Shown piece by piece: positions 15,005-24,659 of a stretch of DNA of 35,810 nt. The notes beneath the pieces are model-generated. The model was given only the letters and a program-made list of their open reading frames with translations. It searched no databases and had not been told where the DNA came from. The number at the start of each line of letters is the position of its first letter. The stretch's first letter is position 1. Source of the stretch: Candidatus Vagococcus giribetii (lineage in GTDB: Bacteria > Bacillota > Bacilli > Lactobacillales > Vagococcaceae); contig NZ_JAFLVX010000008.1 in the NCBI RefSeq assembly GCF_017316185.1, forward strand, positions 1-35,810, in the 5' to 3' direction. The translations under genes were made by a program, and so were the position numbers.

Positions 15005-15051
15005 GTGTGGTAGAAAGTGGGGGAATGTGGTAGACTAGTTCTAGTAAGTGG
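15005..15051 (+). promoter_or_regulatory. Probable MraZ operator (GTGG repeats)
   Basis: GTGG occurs at 15007, 15017 and 15027, exactly one helical turn apart, and again at 15048 (two turns later). The units read TGTGGTAGAA, AGTGGGGGAA and TGTGGTAGAC. MraZ proteins are known to bind phased direct repeats (TGGG-type in E. coli, AAAGTG-type in mollicutes) in front of their own gene. I could not place a convincing -10/-35 pair for mraZ itself. Confidence 0.75.
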
Positions 15052-15070
15052 TGATCTGAGGTGACCTTAT

Positions 15071-15502
15071 ATGTTAATGGGTGAATATCAACATAATATT
15101 GACTCAAAAGGGCGTCTAATTGTTCCGTCAAAATTGCGAGAAAGCTTAGGAGAAAAGTTTATCGTAACAAGAGGAATGGATGGATGTTTATTTGGTTATC
15201 CGATGGAAGAATGGGCAATCTTAGAAGAAAAAATGAAAGATATGCCATTATCAAAAAAAGAAGCTAGAACATTTGTCCGCTTCTTTTATTCTGCTGCTAC
15301 TGAATGTGAAATAGACAAACAAGGACGTATTAATGTCCCTGGAAATTTAAGAAAATACGCACAATTAGAAAAGCCGTGTATCATTATTGGAGTTTCAAAC
15401 CGTATTGAGGTTTGGAGCGAGGAACGTTGGAATGAATTCTCTCAAGATGCAGAAGAGAATTTTGATGATATTGCTGAAACGATGATTGATTTTGGTTTTT
15501 AA
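15071..15502 (+). CDS. mraZ: Transcriptional regulator MraZ
   Basis: MraZ is a DNA-binding regulator of the dcw cluster, built from two SpoVT/AbrB-type half-domains that assemble in rings. The 143-aa protein shows the two conserved D-x-(K/Q)-G-R motifs: [17 protein letters not shown] near residue 12 and [16 protein letters not shown] in the second half. GAGGTGA precedes the ATG, and [11 protein letters not shown] is the normal family start. Its probable operator is directly upstream, so autoregulation is likely. Confidence 0.97.
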   Translation: MLMGEYQHNIDSKGRLIVPSKLRESLGEKFIVTRGMDGCLFGYPMEEWAILEEKMKDMPLSKKEARTFVRFFYSAATECEIDKQGRINVPGNLRKYAQLEKPCIIIGVSNRIEVWSEERWNEFSQDAEENFDDIAETMIDFGF

Positions 15503-15523
15503 AATAAAAGGTTGGATAAAATT

Positions 15524-16489
15524 ATGTCAGAAACATTTGAACACGTCACAGTTCTACTAAAAGAAACGGTGGACGGATTAAATATTAAACCTAATGGTGT
15601 CTATGTTGACTGTACATTAGGAGGAGCTGGTCACAGCCAGTATCTTCTTTCTCAACTTTCTAAAGAAGGTCATCTATACGCGTTTGATCAAGATGAAACG
15701 GCAATTAAACATGCTAAAATTCGTTTGAAAGATGAGTTAGAACAAGGAAAAGTAACATTTATTCAAGCTAACTTTAGACATTTACAAGAAAAATTAGCTG
15801 AAGAAGGTGTAACGACCATTGATGGGATTCTATATGATTTAGGCGTTTCTTCACCTCAATTAGATGAGGGTGAGCGAGGCTTTAGTTACCATCAAGATGC
15901 GACATTAGATATGAGAATGGATCAAAGTGCTTCTCTATCAGCATACGAGGTCATTAATGACTATTCATATGAGCAACTAGTTAAAATTTTCTTCCGCTAC
16001 GGAGAAGAAAAATTTTCAAAGCAAATTGCTAGATTGATTGAGAAAAAACGAATTGAGAAAAAAATTGAAACAACAGGCGAACTTGTTGAGATTATTAAAG
16101 AAGCGATTCCTGCTCCTGCACGACGTAAGGGTGGACATCCAGCTAAAAGAATTTTCCAAGCAGTTCGTATTGAAGTTAATAGTGAACTTGAAGTAATTGG
16201 TGAGTCTTTGGAACAAGCGATTGACTTATTAGATGATGAGGGACGCATTAGTGTGATCACCTTCCATTCTCTAGAGGATAAAATCGTTAAAAATATCTTC
16301 AAAGAATACAGTCAACCAAAAGATTTACCACCAGGATTACCGATGGTACCAGTTGAGTATCAACCAACTCTTAAATTGGTTAACAGAAAACCGATTTTAG
16401 CTTCAACAGAAGAGTTAGAAGATAACAATCGTTCAAGAAGTGCAAAACTAAGAGTTGCTGAAAAAATTATTCCTGAAAGGAGAGCGTAA
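15524..16489 (+). CDS. rsmH: 16S rRNA (cytosine1402-N4)-methyltransferase RsmH
   Basis: RsmH (MraW) methylates N4 of C1402 in the decoding site of 16S rRNA. The 321-aa product shows the SAM motif [16 protein letters not shown], the family block [33 protein letters not shown] and [14 protein letters not shown] take ATG 15524 ([19 protein letters not shown]), which matches the family start; an in-frame TTG at 15512 is less likely because it falls inside the AAAGGTTGG region that should serve as ribosome-binding site. It is the second gene of the dcw cluster. Confidence 0.97.
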   Translation: MSETFEHVTVLLKETVDGLNIKPNGVYVDCTLGGAGHSQYLLSQLSKEGHLYAFDQDETAIKHAKIRLKDELEQGKVTFIQANFRHLQEKLAEEGVTTIDGILYDLGVSSPQLDEGERGFSYHQDATLDMRMDQSASLSAYEVINDYSYEQLVKIFFRYGEEKFSKQIARLIEKKRIEKKIETTGELVEIIKEAIPAPARRKGGHPAKRIFQAVRIEVNSELEVIGESLEQAIDLLDDEGRISVITFHSLEDKIVKNIFKEYSQPKDLPPGLPMVPVEYQPTLKLVNRKPILASTEELEDNNRSRSAKLRVAEKIIPERRA

Positions 16490-16491
16490 GG

Positions 16492-16878
16492 ATGGCATTA
16501 CCAGAAAGAAAAAATCTTGAATTATATGATGCACCACATGCTACGCCTTCAAGTCAGGATGAAAGGTTAAGAGAAACAGTTCCATATCTTGTTCCTCAAA
16601 GTAAATTAAAAAAAGTGAGTAAACTAGAAAAAATTGTTTTTTGCGCATTTGTAGCAACGTTCTTATTTTTATCCATTGCCACTATTAAAATGACGACCTC
16701 GATTAACCGTGAGGAAGAAGCCATTACATCTGTTCAACAGGACATCAATACCTCAAAGAGTGCCATTGATAAATTAGAACAAGAAAAAAATGAGTTATTA
16801 AGATCTGATCGAATAAAAGGAATTGCCGAAAAAGCAAATATTGAGTTGAGAGAAGACAATATAAGGAAAATTAAATAA
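16492..16878 (+). CDS. ftsL: Cell division protein FtsL
   Basis: FtsL is a bitopic protein of the FtsQLB/DivIB-DivIC complex that activates septal peptidoglycan synthesis. The 128-aa product has a cytosolic N-terminus of about 45 residues, one membrane helix (IVFCAFVATFLFLSIATI, about residues 48-66) and an extracytoplasmic coiled coil (VQQDINTSKSAIDKLEQEKN). FtsL sequences diverge strongly, so the assignment rests on topology and its position between rsmH and the pbp gene. AAGGAGAG precedes the ATG. Confidence 0.9.
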   Translation: MALPERKNLELYDAPHATPSSQDERLRETVPYLVPQSKLKKVSKLEKIVFCAFVATFLFLSIATIKMTTSINREEEAITSVQQDINTSKSAIDKLEQEKNELLRSDRIKGIAEKANIELREDNIRKIK

Positions 16879-18773
16879 TGAAAAAATTTATGAAAAAGAT
16901 GAAAAGAAAAATCGATTCAAAAAATTTAACTCCAGCTGGCAATAGAAGAAACGTCGGAATTATTCTATTCTCGACTTCTATTGTCATTTTCCTTCTTTTT
17001 GCAGTGAGATTTGTTTATATAATTGGAGTCGGTAAAGTCGGCTCTGAAAGTTTAGATAAGAAAAGACAAGACCTGTATCAAGGAAGTAGCATCATAAAAG
17101 CAAAACGTGGAACCATTTATGATCGAAATGGCCAACCAATTGCTGAAGATGCTACTTCCTATTCGTTATATGCTGAATTAGGAAAAGATTACATTGGGTT
17201 AAATAATAAAAAATTATACGTTCAAAAGAAAGATCACGAAGAAATTGCTAATATTTTGAACAAGTATGCCGGGATTGACAAAAAGTTAACTCTAGAGCAA
17301 TTAAATAAAGAAGTTAAAAAGAATGAAAATGGTAAGTACTATGGAAGCACTGAGTTTGGTTCGAAAGGTAAAAACTTATCTTTAGAAACGAAAACAAACA
17401 TTGAAAAAGCTTTAGACAAAGCTGGCATACCAGGTATTTACTTTACCGAACATCCAGATAGAATGTACCCAAATGGGAAATTCGCTTCTTATCTAATAGG
17501 ATACGCACAACCAGAAAAAGCAGATGAGGAAGATTCTAAGCTAACTGGTAAAAACGGTATGGGAATTGAAAAAGCTTATGATGACATCTTAAAAGGTGAA
17601 GATGGCTACAAATACTATCAAAAAGATAGTAAAGGAAATGAATTGCCAGGTTCAGTCATTGTAGACAAAGAAGCTGTAGATGGAAAAGATATTTACACAA
17701 CCCTAGATTCAAACTTGCAACTTCGTTTAGAAGAAGTCATGGATGATGTCTATCAAAAATCAACTCCTGAAAACATGACAGCTATGTTGATGAGTGCTAA
17801 AACAGGTGAAATATTAGCTGCTTCACAACGACCAACATTTGACCCTCAAACAAAAGAAGGTTTGTATGATGAAAAAGATAAGCCAAAACCTGTTTGGCAG
17901 AACTTACTAATTCAAACACCTTATGAGCCAGGCTCAACCATGAAAGTCTTTACGGTTGCAGCAGCATTAGACTCTGGTAATTTAAATGAAAATGAAACTT
18001 TCCAATCTGGACATATACAAGTTTATGATACGCCCATAAATGACTGGAAGCCAGAAGGAAAAGGTATGATGACCTACAGACAAGCCTTAGCTTGGTCAAG
18101 TAACGTAGGTATGGTCCATCTAGAACAAAAAATGGGACCTGTATGGCAAGAATACTTAAACAAATTTGGTTTTGGTAAAAGCACAGACTCAGGCCTTCCA
18201 TTTGAAGAAGCAGGTAACATTAGAGATAAGAACCCGGTAGATACAGCAATGTCTGCTTTTGGACAAGCGATTGGGGTAACAAATTTCCAAATGATGCAAG
18301 GATTTACAGCGATTGCTAACAATGGAACCATGTTAAAACCACAATACATCAAAAAAATTACTTCTGAAGACGGGAAAGATGAAAAAGTCTATGGTCCAGT
18401 TGAGGTTGGTAAACCTATTAAAGAAGAAACAGCAGATAAAGTCTTAGATTACATGAAAGACACAGTAGAAGATCCAAACTACGGGACTGGCTACGGTATT
18501 TACGGCATTGATGGTGTTAATGTATCTGCCAAAACAGGGACTGCCCAAATCTTTGACGAAAGCGGACTTGTGACAGGAACGAATGATTACTTGTACTCAG
18601 TAGTTCAAATGGCACCAACTGAAGATCCGGAATACATTATGTATGTGACATTGAAACGACCAAAAATTACAGGGGAGTACGGCTCACCTGCAGATTTAAT
18701 CGCAGAAATTTCAAACGGTATGCTAAAACATGCATTTACTGTTGATATTGCTAATTCAGACGAACAGAAATAG
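16878..18773 (+). CDS. Class B penicillin-binding protein (FtsI/PBP2X type), no PASTA
   Basis: This septal transpeptidase cross-links peptidoglycan at division and is a beta-lactam target. The 631-aa protein has a short basic cytosolic start, one membrane anchor (VGIILFSTSIVIFLLFAVRF, about residues 26-45), the PBP dimerisation domain (about 60-270) and the transpeptidase domain with S353-T-M-K356, S407-S-N409 and K552-T-G. Only about 75 residues follow KTG, so the C-terminal PASTA repeats found in PBP2X of streptococci and many relatives are missing. The start overlaps the last base of ftsL. It lies between ftsL and mraY, as in all dcw clusters of this group. The symbol differs between genera (pbpX, pbpC, ftsI), so none is given. 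Confidence 0.94.
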   Translation: MKKFMKKMKRKIDSKNLTPAGNRRNVGIILFSTSIVIFLLFAVRFVYIIGVGKVGSESLDKKRQDLYQGSSIIKAKRGTIYDRNGQPIAEDATSYSLYAELGKDYIGLNNKKLYVQKKDHEEIANILNKYAGIDKKLTLEQLNKEVKKNENGKYYGSTEFGSKGKNLSLETKTNIEKALDKAGIPGIYFTEHPDRMYPNGKFASYLIGYAQPEKADEEDSKLTGKNGMGIEKAYDDILKGEDGYKYYQKDSKGNELPGSVIVDKEAVDGKDIYTTLDSNLQLRLEEVMDDVYQKSTPENMTAMLMSAKTGEILAASQRPTFDPQTKEGLYDEKDKPKPVWQNLLIQTPYEPGSTMKVFTVAAALDSGNLNENETFQSGHIQVYDTPINDWKPEGKGMMTYRQALAWSSNVGMVHLEQKMGPVWQEYLNKFGFGKSTDSGLPFEEAGNIRDKNPVDTAMSAFGQAIGVTNFQMMQGFTAIANNGTMLKPQYIKKITSEDGKDEKVYGPVEVGKPIKEETADKVLDYMKDTVEDPNYGTGYGIYGIDGVNVSAKTGTAQIFDESGLVTGTNDYLYSVVQMAPTEDPEYIMYVTLKRPKITGEYGSPADLIAEISNGMLKHAFTVDIANSDEQK

Positions 18774-18782
18774 GAGAGTATT

Positions 18783-19751
18783 ATGAATTATACAGAATTG
18801 TTTATACCATTATCATTAGGCTTTGCTTTTGTGTTAATGGTTATGCCACTTTTTATTGGTTACTTTAAAATGAAAAAAATGGGACAGGCTATTAGAGAGG
18901 AAGGCCCTGAAGCGCATCTAGCTAAATCAGGGACTCCTACTATGGGTGGAGCAGTTTTCCTATTTAGTATTGTATTAACATCTATCATTACAGGTATTTG
19001 GAAAAACGAATTGACTGCTTCATTTTGGAGTGTGCTTTTCATTTTAGGCTTGTACGGCTTACTTGGCTTTTTAGATGATTTTATTAAAGTATTTAAAAAG
19101 AGAAATCTTGGATTAAATTCCAAACAAAAATTAATTGGCCAAATTATTGGTGGAGTTATTCTTTATGTCATTATGAAATCAGAAGGCATTGATGATTCTT
19201 TATTTATTCCATTTATTGGTGAAGTGAACTTAGGTGTCATTTATGGAGCTTTTGCTATTTTTTGGTTAGTTGGTTTTTCAAATGCTGTCAACTTAACGGA
19301 TGGCATTGATGGACTAGTTTCTGGACTTGGTATGATTTCTTTTGGAACTTATGCGATTATCGCTTGGAATCAAGCACAATATGATATTGTATTGATTTGT
19401 ATCGCAACAATTGGTGCGTTAATAGGCTTTTTCGTATATAACAAAAAACCTGCAAAAATCTTTATGGGTGATGTAGGTTCTCTAGCTTTAGGTGGTATGC
19501 TAGCAGCGATTTCAATCTTGCTTCATCAAGAATGGACATTGCTTCTTATTGGCTTAGTATATGTGTTAGAAACGGCTAGTGTGATTTTACAAGTTGGCTC
19601 TTTTAAGTTAACTGGAAAAAGAATTTTTAAAATGTCACCTATTCACCATCATTTTGAATTAAGTGGTTGGAGCGAGTGGAAAATTGATATTGTGTTTTGG
19701 ATAGTAGGATTGGTTATGTCAGGAATAACATTAGGAATCTTATATTTATAA
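18783..19751 (+). CDS. mraY: Phospho-N-acetylmuramoyl-pentapeptide transferase MraY
   Basis: MraY transfers phospho-MurNAc-pentapeptide to undecaprenyl phosphate, giving lipid I at the cytosolic membrane face. The 322-aa polytopic protein shows the family signatures KSGTPTMGG, FLDDFIKV, NAVNLTDGIDGL, FMGDVGSLALGG and the HHHFE motif near the C-terminus. About ten membrane helices are apparent. GGAGAG precedes the ATG. Confidence 0.98.
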   Translation: MNYTELFIPLSLGFAFVLMVMPLFIGYFKMKKMGQAIREEGPEAHLAKSGTPTMGGAVFLFSIVLTSIITGIWKNELTASFWSVLFILGLYGLLGFLDDFIKVFKKRNLGLNSKQKLIGQIIGGVILYVIMKSEGIDDSLFIPFIGEVNLGVIYGAFAIFWLVGFSNAVNLTDGIDGLVSGLGMISFGTYAIIAWNQAQYDIVLICIATIGALIGFFVYNKKPAKIFMGDVGSLALGGMLAAISILLHQEWTLLLIGLVYVLETASVILQVGSFKLTGKRIFKMSPIHHHFELSGWSEWKIDIVFWIVGLVMSGITLGILYL

Positions 19752-19777
19752 GAAATAGTTAAGGGGAAGCGATTGGA

Positions 19778-21145
19778 ATGAAAGCAACGACGAAATACGC
19801 AAATAAAAAAATACTTGTATTAGGTTTAGCCCGAAGTGGAGTTGCAGCTGCCAAGTTACTTCATCAATTAGGTGCGTTTGTAACCGTTAATGATGGCAAA
19901 CACATTGATGAAAACCCAGAAGCTCAAGAGCTTTTAGAGATGGGAATGCATGTGGTGACTGGCGGTCATCCAATCGATTTACTTGACGAAGGATTCTCTC
20001 TTATTGTTAAAAATCCTGGGATTCCATATACGAATCCTATTCTCGAACATGCAATAAAAAGAAATATTCCAATACTAACAGAAGTAGAAGTCGCGTATCA
20101 AGCGACAGAAGCGGAGTTTATTGGTATTACTGGAACAAATGGCAAAACAACAACAACAACAATGATCTATCATTTGTTAAATGCAAGTTCGTCAAATAGA
20201 GAAGCTAAATTAGCAGGAAATATAGGTTACCCAACAAGTGATGTGGTCCTAACTGCTGAAAAAGACGATATTTTAGTAACTGAGTTATCAAGTTTCCAAT
20301 TAATGGGGATTGATGAATTCCGACCTAAAATCGCGTTAATTACCAATTTATTTGAAGCGCATCTTGACTATCATGGTTCAAGAAGTGAATACGTAAAAGC
20401 TAAATGGGCATTACAAAAAAATATGACATCAGATGATTTCTTAATTTTAAACGGTAATCAAGTAGAATTAAGAGAATTAGCCAAAACAACTAAAGCAACT
20501 GTCTTATTTTTTGCGACTGAAACAACAGAAGAAGTAGATGCTTACCTACTAGATGGGGCGCTTTATTTCAGAAATGAATACATCATGGCAGCTAGTGATT
20601 TAGGTGTTCCAGGAAGCCATAACATTGAAAATGCTCTAGCAGCAATTAGTGTGGCTAAATTAACGGGTATATCAAATGACGTTATAAAAGAAAGCTTAAG
20701 TCGTTTCTCAGGTGTACCTCACCGAACTGAATTTATTGGCGAGTTTAGTGGTAGAAAAATTTACAATGATTCTAAAGCAACAAATATCTTAGCGACTGAA
20801 AAAGCTTTAAGTGGTTTTAACAATGAGGAACTTGTATTAATTGCAGGTGGTTTAGACCGCGGTAATGGCTTTGAAGAACTAGTGCCATTTATTCACAACT
20901 TAAAAGGCTTAGTAGCTCTTGGTGAAACGGCAGATAAATTAGTTGAAGCAGCCAAAGAAGCGAATGTCACTCATATCATTAAAACAGAAAACATGAAACA
21001 AGCAGTCGAGAAGGCCTGGGAAATCAGTGCTGAAAATGATGCAATCTTATTATCTCCAGCTTGTGCAAGTTGGGATCAATACAAAAACTTTGAACTTCGC
21101 GGTGACGATTTTATCAAAGAAATAAAACAAATAGTGAGTAGGTAA
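19778..21145 (+). CDS. murD: UDP-N-acetylmuramoyl-L-alanine--D-glutamate ligase MurD
   Basis: MurD adds D-glutamate to UDP-MurNAc-L-alanine using ATP, in the cytosol. The 455-aa product has an N-terminal Rossmann-like domain ([15 protein letters not shown]), the ATP loop G116-I-T-G-T-N-G-K-T, the Mur ligase middle motifs ([23 protein letters not shown]) and the C-terminal domain with ALGETADKL and [19 protein letters not shown] lies before the ATG. Confidence 0.98.
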   Translation: MKATTKYANKKILVLGLARSGVAAAKLLHQLGAFVTVNDGKHIDENPEAQELLEMGMHVVTGGHPIDLLDEGFSLIVKNPGIPYTNPILEHAIKRNIPILTEVEVAYQATEAEFIGITGTNGKTTTTTMIYHLLNASSSNREAKLAGNIGYPTSDVVLTAEKDDILVTELSSFQLMGIDEFRPKIALITNLFEAHLDYHGSRSEYVKAKWALQKNMTSDDFLILNGNQVELRELAKTTKATVLFFATETTEEVDAYLLDGALYFRNEYIMAASDLGVPGSHNIENALAAISVAKLTGISNDVIKESLSRFSGVPHRTEFIGEFSGRKIYNDSKATNILATEKALSGFNNEELVLIAGGLDRGNGFEELVPFIHNLKGLVALGETADKLVEAAKEANVTHIIKTENMKQAVEKAWEISAENDAILLSPACASWDQYKNFELRGDDFIKEIKQIVSR

Positions 21146-21149
21146 TAAA

Positions 21150-22244
21150 ATGAAAGTACTTGTATCTGGTGGAGGTACTGGTGGGCACATTTATCCAGCC
21201 GTATCCTTAATCAAACACATACAAAAAAAAGACTCTAATGCAGAGTTTCTTTACATTGGAACTAAAAAAGGCTTAGAGAGTAAAATCGTTCCAGATCAAG
21301 GGATTCCGTTTAAAACAATTGAAATTCAAGGCTTTAGACGTTCGCTATCTCCTAGTAACTTTAAAACAGTGTATTTATTTTTAAAAAGTATTTCTGAAGC
21401 TAAAAAAATAATTAAAGAGTTTCAACCAGATATAGTGATTGGAACAGGTGGTTACGTTTGCGGCTCCGTTGTTTATGCGGCAAGTAAGCTTAAGATACCA
21501 ACGATTATTCACGAGCAAAATAGTGTGGCTGGAATGACTAATAAATTCTTAGCTCGTTATGTGGATAAAATAGGGATTTGTTTCTCAGATGTAGCCAAAG
21601 ATTTTCCTGAAAATAAGGTTGTTATGGTAGGAAATCCTCGTGCTCAAGAGGTGGCTGGTATTGAGAAATCAGATGTGTTGAAAGATTACGATTTAAATCC
21701 AGAAGTACCAACAGTGTTGATTTTTGGTGGAAGTCGCGGAGCAATGACTATCAATGATGCTGTGGTCTCAAGTCTAGCAACTCTTTATGAGAAAGACTAT
21801 CAAGTTCTGTATGCTTCTGGGGATATTTATTTTGATGAAGTCAATGACGTCTGTCAAAAAATTAAGTCACAAGCCACTAACGTGAAGGTAGTTCCTTATA
21901 TCAAAAACATGGAACACGTTTTAAAAAATGTGGATCTAGTTGTTGGTCGAGCAGGAGCAACTTCTTTAGCTGAAATAACGTCATTAGGATTGCCATCTAT
22001 TTTGATTCCAAGTCCTAATGTAACCAATGACCACCAAACGAAAAATGCTCAAAGTTTAGTGGATCATCAAGCGGCAGTTATGATTAAAGATGCTGAACTT
22101 AACCAAGAGACTCTTGTTAAGACAATGGATGAGTTAATGGGCAATCAAGAGAAAAGACAACAGATGGCAATTGCCTCTGAAAAAGAAGGTATACAAGACG
22201 CAACAGACCGATTATATAACCTACTAGTGGAGTTAACTTCATAA
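21150..22244 (+). CDS. murG: UDP-GlcNAc:lipid I GlcNAc transferase MurG
   Basis: MurG converts lipid I to lipid II at the inner membrane face. The 364-aa GT-B glycosyltransferase shows the glycine-rich [11 protein letters not shown] loop (from residue 7), [27 protein letters not shown] and [12 protein letters not shown]. Length is typical. It is separated by a few bases from murD. Confidence 0.98.
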   Translation: MKVLVSGGGTGGHIYPAVSLIKHIQKKDSNAEFLYIGTKKGLESKIVPDQGIPFKTIEIQGFRRSLSPSNFKTVYLFLKSISEAKKIIKEFQPDIVIGTGGYVCGSVVYAASKLKIPTIIHEQNSVAGMTNKFLARYVDKIGICFSDVAKDFPENKVVMVGNPRAQEVAGIEKSDVLKDYDLNPEVPTVLIFGGSRGAMTINDAVVSSLATLYEKDYQVLYASGDIYFDEVNDVCQKIKSQATNVKVVPYIKNMEHVLKNVDLVVGRAGATSLAEITSLGLPSILIPSPNVTNDHQTKNAQSLVDHQAAVMIKDAELNQETLVKTMDELMGNQEKRQQMAIASEKEGIQDATDRLYNLLVELTS

Positions 22245-22257
22245 GGGAGGCGAAAGA

Positions 22258-23169
22258 ATGACTGATACTGATAATAACGAAAAAAAGCCCAAGCAGTTGT
22301 TGTTGACAGGTCAAGAACCTGAGGATAACTTAGAGGCAAATCAATCAGAAAAAGAAACAAATGAGACAACAGAAGAAGCTAAAAAAGCATCTAAATTAAC
22401 ATTTAAAATGAACTATCAACAAACAGCTAGAGAAAAAGAGTTATTCAAACGCTTATCCATTATTTTAAGTTTGTTAGCTTTAGCAATATTCATCACCTTA
22501 TACTTCATTTCACCATTCAGTAAAGTTGGGAAAATCATCGTATCTGGTGTTGAAAAAAGTGATGCAACAGAGATTGTCAATTCATCTCAGTTGAAGGTAG
22601 GATCTAGCTTATGGGAGCAATACTTTAATAAAGCAGATTCAACTAAACAAATTGTTAAAAAAAATCCGAGAGTAAAAGAAGCTAAAATTAATTTAAAAAA
22701 TCTAAACACCTTGCAAATAAAAGTAGCTGAATTTGATACGATTGGATACGTTCAAAAAGGTAAAAAGAAATATGAAGTTTTATCAAATGGTAAGTTTTTA
22801 CCGCTGACGACTCAAGAAATTAATAAAGATTTGCCTCTTTTAATCAATTTTGAAGAAGGCGAAAACTTAACTGAGTTTATTAATGCTTATGAGCAAATGG
22901 ACACGAGTATTAAGAATAAAATTGAAAATATTGAATCTTTAGCAACCAAAACAAATCCTTTTAGAATTAAGTTTAAGATGAAAGATGGCAATGAAGTAAT
23001 TGGTTTATCAACAACCATTGCCGACAAAATGGCTTTTTATGATAAGATTTCTGCTGAAATGAAAGAAAAAGGCGTTATCGATATGGAAGCAGGAACATCA
23101 GGGGTATTTTCATATCCTTATAAAACGGAAGAAACAACACAAACAGAAGGAACAAGTCAGCCTGAATAA
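22258..23169 (+). CDS. divIB: Cell division protein DivIB/FtsQ
   Basis: DivIB partners FtsL and DivIC in the divisome. The 303-aa protein has a charged cytosolic N-terminus of about 60 residues, one membrane helix (LSIILSLLALAIFITLYFI, about 64-82), then an extracytoplasmic POTRA domain beginning FSKVGKIIVSGVEKSDATEI and a beta domain to about residue 285, with a Thr/Gln/Glu-rich tail. GGGAGG precedes the ATG. It is the last gene before the ftsA promoter region. Confidence 0.94.
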   Translation: MTDTDNNEKKPKQLLLTGQEPEDNLEANQSEKETNETTEEAKKASKLTFKMNYQQTAREKELFKRLSIILSLLALAIFITLYFISPFSKVGKIIVSGVEKSDATEIVNSSQLKVGSSLWEQYFNKADSTKQIVKKNPRVKEAKINLKNLNTLQIKVAEFDTIGYVQKGKKKYEVLSNGKFLPLTTQEINKDLPLLINFEEGENLTEFINAYEQMDTSIKNKIENIESLATKTNPFRIKFKMKDGNEVIGLSTTIADKMAFYDKISAEMKEKGVIDMEAGTSGVFSYPYKTEETTQTEGTSQPE

Positions 23170-23183
23170 TTGTTTAAAATTTT

Positions 23184-23212
23184 TTGAAAATATATAACAA
23201 TTATCGTATTAT
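23184..23212 (+). promoter_or_regulatory. Promoter upstream of ftsA
   Basis: TTGAAA (23184-23189), 17 bp and TATTAT (23207-23212) lie in the 137-bp gap between divIB and ftsA. A second -10-like TAGAAT at 23239-23244 has only a weak -35 (TTATTT at 17 bp). This would allow ftsA-ftsZ expression independent of the mraZ promoter. Confidence 0.6.
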
Positions 23213-23306
23213 TCTTTATTTCATAGTCTATTTTATGATAGAATGGTGTGAGATATATGCAATAATAGAGGAAGACTCTGTTAGAAAATAGGAGGGAACA
23301 CCTTTC

Positions 23307-24638
23307 ATGGCAAAAACAGGAATACATGTGAGTCTTGATATTGGAACAACTTCAGTGAAAGTCGTAGTAGCTGAGTACATAGAAAATCAAATTAATATTA
23401 TCGGTGTTGGAAACGCAAAATCAAAAGGATTGGACCGTGGTATTGTTATTGATATCGATAAAGCCGTTCAATCAATTCAAAGAGCAATTAAACAAGCAGA
23501 AGAAAAATCTGGTGTACAAATTAGAAGCGTTAGCGTAGGAATTCCTGCTAATCTTTTACAAGTTGAAAAATGTGAAGGAATGATTGCTGTTAATTCAGAA
23601 TCAAAAGAAATCACTTCAACTGATGTGAAAAACGTTGCCTCAGCAGCCGTTGTTCGCTCAACACCACCTGAAAGACAAGTCATCACTTTAATTCCTCAAG
23701 AATTTAAAGTCGACGGTTTTGAAGGCATTAAAGATCCAAGAGGCATGATTGGTGTCCGCTTAGATATGAAAGGTCTATTATTTACAGGACCTAAAACAAT
23801 TGTTCACAACATTCGTAAATGTGTAGAAAAAGCTGGTTTATCAATTGATGAAATGGTAATTACACCATTAGCTTTAGCAGAGTCAATTCTTTCAGATGGA
23901 GAAAAAGACTTTGGTACAACTATCATTGACTTAGGTGGTGGACAAACAACAACTTCTGTTATGTACGAAAGAGAATTAAAATTCTCTCACGTAGAACAAG
24001 AAGGTGGCGAGTTTGTCACAAAAGATATTTCAGTGGTGTTAAATACTTCTTTAACAAATGCTGAAGCATTAAAAATTAACTATGGTTATGCTTATCCAGA
24101 AAGAACATCTTCAAACGAAGAGTTCCCAGTGGATGTGATTGGTAAAAATGAACCTGTTAAGATTGATGAACGTTATTTATCTGAAATCATCGAAGCACGT
24201 GTTGAACAAATTTTTACTAAATCTAAAGCTGTCTTAGACAGTATAGATGCATTAAACTTACCTGGTGGAGTGATCCTAACAGGTGGAGCAGCAAGTTTAC
24301 CAGGTATTGTGGAACTTGCAGCTGATGTATTTGGTACAAATGTTAAACTATACGTGCCAAACCACATGGGATTACGTAACCCAGTCTTTGCTAATGGCAT
24401 TGCGATTGTCGAATACGTGGCACAACTTGATGAAGTTTATCACATAACTAAATTAGCTATTTATGACAACAAGAAAAAAGCGGTTAAACCAAACAGAGAA
24501 GTTCAAATGGAACAACCAAAACCAGAAGTAAGACAAGTTCAACCACAAGAACCAATTACAGAGGTTGAAATCGAAGAAACAGACAAAGAAGGCATTGGTA
24601 GCAAGTTCAAAGGTTTCTTGTCTAACATATTCGACTAA
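23307..24638 (+). CDS. ftsA: Cell division protein FtsA
   Basis: FtsA is an actin-like ATPase that tethers FtsZ filaments to the membrane. The 443-aa protein opens with the phosphate-binding segment VSLDIGTTSVKVVVAE, contains TTIIDLGGGQTTTSVMYE and VILTGGAASLPGI, and ends in an amphipathic membrane-targeting helix (GIGSKFKGFLSNIFD) after a Pro/Gln/Glu-rich linker. AGGAGGG precedes the ATG. It is followed after 21 bp by ftsZ. Confidence 0.98.
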   Translation: MAKTGIHVSLDIGTTSVKVVVAEYIENQINIIGVGNAKSKGLDRGIVIDIDKAVQSIQRAIKQAEEKSGVQIRSVSVGIPANLLQVEKCEGMIAVNSESKEITSTDVKNVASAAVVRSTPPERQVITLIPQEFKVDGFEGIKDPRGMIGVRLDMKGLLFTGPKTIVHNIRKCVEKAGLSIDEMVITPLALAESILSDGEKDFGTTIIDLGGGQTTTSVMYERELKFSHVEQEGGEFVTKDISVVLNTSLTNAEALKINYGYAYPERTSSNEEFPVDVIGKNEPVKIDERYLSEIIEARVEQIFTKSKAVLDSIDALNLPGGVILTGGAASLPGIVELAADVFGTNVKLYVPNHMGLRNPVFANGIAIVEYVAQLDEVYHITKLAIYDNKKKAVKPNREVQMEQPKPEVRQVQPQEPITEVEIEETDKEGIGSKFKGFLSNIFD

Positions 24639-24659
24639 TATCCTAGGAGGAAACAAATA

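Noticed and set aside
14957-15070. A promoter for mraZ
   Set aside because: Several AT-rich hexamers (TAGACT at 15031, TAATAG near 15000) were tried, but none has an acceptable -35 at 16-18 bp. A promoter must exist, but I cannot place it.
14883-15131. 82-aa minus-strand open frame over the mraZ promoter region
   Set aside because: It spans the DUF3397 terminator, the GTGG repeats and the mraZ start, and lacks a ribosome-binding site; its sequence looks like translated regulatory DNA.
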